Source: Alphaproteobacteria bacterium
GTDB lineage: Bacteria > Pseudomonadota > Alphaproteobacteria > Rhodobacterales > Rhodobacteraceae
Length of the DNA: 7,948 nucleotides
Assembly: GCA_030425945.1 (NCBI GenBank)
Contig: JAUHZL010000123.1
Location: 1-7,948 of the forward strand
Reading direction: 5' to 3'
This document shows positions 6,385-7,948 of the stretch, one piece after another. Every line of letters starts with the position of its first letter. The stretch's first letter is position 1. The position numbers were made by a program, and so were the translations under genes. The notes beneath the pieces were generated by a model, which had not been told where the DNA came from, made no database searches, and saw nothing but the letters and a program-made list of their open reading frames with translations.

Positions 6385-7017
6385 ATGAGCGTCGGGCGCA
6401 TCATCGAGACGGACGGCTGCGTTGCCGAGGGTGCGGCGTGGCTGGCCGGGCGCGATCCGCGGTTTCAAAGCGCTTTGGACGAGGTCGGACCGCTGCCCCT
6501 GCGGCTGCGGCCGGACGGCTTTGCCGAATTGCTGGGCGCCATCGTCAGCCAGCAGGTCAGCGTCGCCTCGGCGCGCGCGATCTGGGCCCGGATGGAGGCG
6601 GCCGGTCGGACCAGCCCAGAAGCGATTCTGTCGGCGGGCGACGACGATCTGCGGGCCTGCGGGCTGTCGCGGCAGAAGATCCGCTATGCCCGCGCGCTGG
6701 CCGAGGCCGATCTGGACTACGGCGCGCTCAGGCACCTGCCGACGGAAACGGTGGTGACCACGCTGGTCGCCGTGCCCGGGATCGGGCGCTGGACGGCCGA
6801 GATCTATGCCATGTTCTCGCTCGGGCGGGCGGATGTCTTCGCGCCCGCCGACCTTGCCCTGCAGGAAGCGGCGCGCATCCTGTTCGATCTCGAGGCGCGG
6901 CCGACCGAACGGGTGCTGCGCGAGATGGCCGCAGACTGGTCGCCCTGGCGCAGCGTTGCGGCGCGGGTGCTCTGGGCCTACTACCGGGTGGCCAAGCAAA
7001 GGGAGGGTCTGCGGTGA
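6385..7017 (+). CDS. DNA-3-methyladenine glycosylase II (AlkA type)
   Basis: Monofunctional base-excision-repair glycosylase of the HhH-GPD superfamily, which removes alkylated purines such as 3-methyladenine from DNA. The 210-residue length matches the short bacterial/Mag1-like AlkA group, which lacks the N-terminal domain of E. coli AlkA. FAELLGAIVSQQVS (46-59) is the conserved first helix region. The helix-hairpin-helix is VPGIGRWTAEIYAMF (130-144). The catalytic Asp is predicted to be Asp156 in DVFAPADLALQ (150-160). The C-terminal WSPWRSVAARVLW (185-197) is typical. Start choice is uncertain. ATG 6385 has no clear Shine-Dalgarno sequence. In-frame GTG 6376 and ATG 6340 exist, the latter adding MQTCECAKSQGSVRH. 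I prefer 6385 because family similarity begins soon after it. The stop overlaps the next start as GTGA, so the two genes are probably coupled. Confidence 0.9.
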   Translation: MSVGRIIETDGCVAEGAAWLAGRDPRFQSALDEVGPLPLRLRPDGFAELLGAIVSQQVSVASARAIWARMEAAGRTSPEAILSAGDDDLRACGLSRQKIRYARALAEADLDYGALRHLPTETVVTTLVAVPGIGRWTAEIYAMFSLGRADVFAPADLALQEAARILFDLEARPTERVLREMAADWSPWRSVAARVLWAYYRVAKQREGLR

Positions 7018-7703
7018 CACGGGTTCTGGACAGTGATCGGCGCGGTGCGCCCAAGGGGCAGGCCGAGCGGCTGGTGATCTTCCTGCACGGCTATGGCGCG
7101 GACGGCGCAGACCTGCTGGGACTGTCCGAGCCGCTGGCCCCGCACCTGCCGGGAACCGCCTTCTACAGCCCGAACGCGCCCGAGCGCTGCACCGGCAACC
7201 CCTTCGGATTCCAGTGGTTTCCGATCCCGTGGATCGACGGCTCGTCCGAGGAGGAAGCCGAGGCGGGGCTCGCCCGGGCGGCGGACGACCTGAACGCCTT
7301 CCTCGACGCGGTGATGGCCGAGGAGGGGATCGGCCCGGAGGCGACCGCCCTGATCGGCTTCAGCCAGGGCACGATGATGAGCCTGCACGTTGCCCCCCGC
7401 CGGGCCGAGCCCTTTGCCGGGGTCGTCGGCTTCTCGGGGCGGTTGCTGACCCCCGAGACGCTGGAGGACGAGGTCGTCTCGCGCCCGCCGGTGCTGTTGA
7501 TCCACGGCGACGCGGATGACGTGGTGCCGGTCGCGGCGCTGCCGGAAGCGGCGAACGCGCTGACCGGGGCGGGGTTCGAGGTCTATGCCCACGTGTCGCG
7601 CGGCACGGCGCATGGCATCGCCAACGACGGGCTCGGCGTGGCACTGGCGTTCTTGCGGGAAAAGCTCGGCTTCGATGCGCCGGGGGACGCCGGGGCAGGC
7701 TGA
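7014..7703 (+). CDS. Phospholipase/carboxylesterase (acyl-protein thioesterase-like alpha/beta hydrolase)
   Basis: A 229-residue serine esterase of the phospholipase/carboxylesterase (Abhydrolase_2) family, which includes acyl-protein thioesterases and short-chain carboxylesterases. Motifs in order are LVIFLHGYGADG (20-31, oxyanion hole), FYSPNAPE (50-57), FGFQWFPI (64-71), the nucleophile elbow GFSQG (115-119, Ser117), the acid in HGDADDVVP (164-172, Asp168) and the His in GTAHGI (197-202, His200). No signal peptide is seen, so it is probably cytosolic. The natural substrate cannot be told from sequence. The start is a GTG at 7014 overlapping the glycosylase stop (GTGA), with an excellent GGGAGG (7001-7006) 7 nt upstream. 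This supports GTG despite its rarity and argues for translational coupling. Terminator-like hairpins begin at the stop codon, so this is probably the last gene of a two-gene unit. Confidence 0.92.
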   Translation: MTRVLDSDRRGAPKGQAERLVIFLHGYGADGADLLGLSEPLAPHLPGTAFYSPNAPERCTGNPFGFQWFPIPWIDGSSEEEAEAGLARAADDLNAFLDAVMAEEGIGPEATALIGFSQGTMMSLHVAPRRAEPFAGVVGFSGRLLTPETLEDEVVSRPPVLLIHGDADDVVPVAALPEAANALTGAGFEVYAHVSRGTAHGIANDGLGVALAFLREKLGFDAPGDAGAG

Positions 7704-7738
7704 TCCTGCCTGCCGCGCAAGCGGCACCGCCCGCTTTT
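7694..7738 (+). terminator. Overlapping hairpins after the carboxylesterase, likely intrinsic terminator
   Basis: Three stems follow one another. GGCAGG (7694-7699) pairs with CCTGCC (7705-7710) around 5 nt and includes the stop codon in its loop region. TGCCGC (7711-7716) pairs with GCGGCA (7721-7726) around a GCAA tetraloop. AAGCGG (7719-7724) pairs with CCGCTT (7731-7736), followed by TT to complete a TTTT run (7735-7738). The last is the best intrinsic terminator candidate, although its U tract is short. The second and third stems share bases 7719-7724 and exclude each other. Confidence 0.5.
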
Positions 7739-7905
7739 GCGTCATGGAACTGATACCGAATCGTTCTACCTCAAGCCCAGCCCCGGATCGCAGATCGTGA
7801 GGCTTGCCAGATGGCAATGGACATATATAGTCGATCCTAAGCTGGGGCGGGTCGTCCCGCTCTGGTGCCGGGACGCGGGCAGGCAGAGCGGAGGCAGAGT
7901 CGGCG
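7739..7905 (+). promoter_or_regulatory. Intergenic region with a strong sigma-70-type promoter and an inverted repeat over the -35
   Basis: The gap before the last gene is locally A/T-rich. TTGCCA (7804-7809) and TATAGT (7826-7831) are separated by 16 nt and each match the -35 and -10 consensus at 5 of 6 positions, the best promoter in the window. The -35 is the left arm of a perfect inverted repeat, TTGCCA-GA-TGGCAA (7804-7817), placed like a repressor operator. Transcription would start near 7839. A stem of up to 11 bp follows at once (7841-7866), with core GCGGG-TCGT-CCCGC (7847-7860) and four G-U pairs in the longer form. GGAGG (7890-7894) lies 11 nt before the ATG at 7906. I see no ORF of interest within the gap. 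Confidence 0.6.
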
Positions 7906-7948
7906 ATGGACGGGGACTTCAGGGCGCAATTCGTGCGCGAACCCAACT
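7906..7948 (+). CDS. Probable HNH endonuclease, first 14 codons (runs off the right edge)
   Basis: From ATG 7906 the frame reads MDGDFRAQFVREPN to the end of the window. I recognise this N-terminus, from memory, as very like that of a conserved small HNH-type endonuclease of Rhodobacteraceae, whose catalytic HNH motif would lie well beyond the edge. Support for a real gene start comes from GGAGG 11 nt upstream and from the good promoter about 70 bp upstream. With only 14 residues the functional call is tentative, and no catalytic residue is visible. It follows the carboxylesterase on the same strand, but the terminator and its own promoter suggest separate transcription. Confidence 0.5.
   Translation, partial: MDGDFRAQFVREPN

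Noticed and set aside
7747..7766. GAAC...GTTC pair resembling an alphaproteobacterial LexA box upstream of the HNH-like gene
   Set aside because: The spacing is 12 nt, where the known alphaproteobacterial LexA site needs 7, so it does not fit.
6981..7946. Minus-strand frame of 321 codons opposite the carboxylesterase
   Set aside because: Composition typical of an antisense shadow. It also crosses the terminator and promoter region of the plus strand.
1..7948. CRISPR array, tRNA/rRNA gene, riboswitch, toxin-antitoxin or defence island
   Set aside because: No regularly spaced repeats, cloverleaf, recognisable riboswitch core or toxin/antitoxin pair was seen. The lone HNH fragment at the right edge is not enough to call a defence system.

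Overview
The window looks like ordinary chromosomal (core) DNA from a high-GC alphaproteobacterium, most probably a member of the Rhodobacteraceae. The reasons are the strong G/C bias at third codon positions, the type of each protein, and two edge fragments whose N-termini I recognise from memory as typical of that family. No mobile element, CRISPR array, rRNA or tRNA gene is visible.

Layout, left to right. (1) 1-136, minus strand: the N-terminal 45 codons of a PLP-dependent class I/II aminotransferase, running off the left edge. (2) 137-355: a divergent promoter region with a perfect TTGACA -35 box facing the aminotransferase and two GC-rich dyads. (3) 356-5084, plus strand: a tightly packed set, probably one operon, of cysS (cysteinyl-tRNA synthetase), cimA (citramalate synthase), an alpha/beta hydrolase and an NDUFAF6-like squalene/phytoene-synthase-family protein. 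cysS/cimA and hydrolase/NDUFAF6-like each share an ATGA stop/start overlap. cimA and the hydrolase are 6 bp apart. (4) 5089-6318, minus strand: a 12-TM major facilitator transporter, convergent with the operon and separated from it by 4 bp, with a dyad spanning both stop codons. (5) 6385-7703, plus strand: an AlkA-type DNA-3-methyladenine glycosylase and a small serine carboxylesterase/phospholipase, joined by a GTGA overlap and followed by terminator-like hairpins. (6) 7739-7905: an intergenic region with a good sigma-70-type promoter whose -35 lies in a perfect inverted repeat. (7) 7906-7948: the first 14 codons of a gene that I think encodes an HNH endonuclease, running off the right edge.

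Functionally this is housekeeping: charging of tRNA-Cys, entry into the pyruvate route to isoleucine, base-excision repair of alkylated DNA, ester hydrolysis, and probably a respiratory complex assembly factor. I found no convincing evidence of a new multi-gene system. The most notable signals are a sharp drop in GC and change in codon use within the C-terminal third of cysS, the loss of both catalytic Asp motifs in the phytoene-synthase-fold protein, the palindrome over the promoter of the last gene, and the dyad bridging the convergent stop codons.
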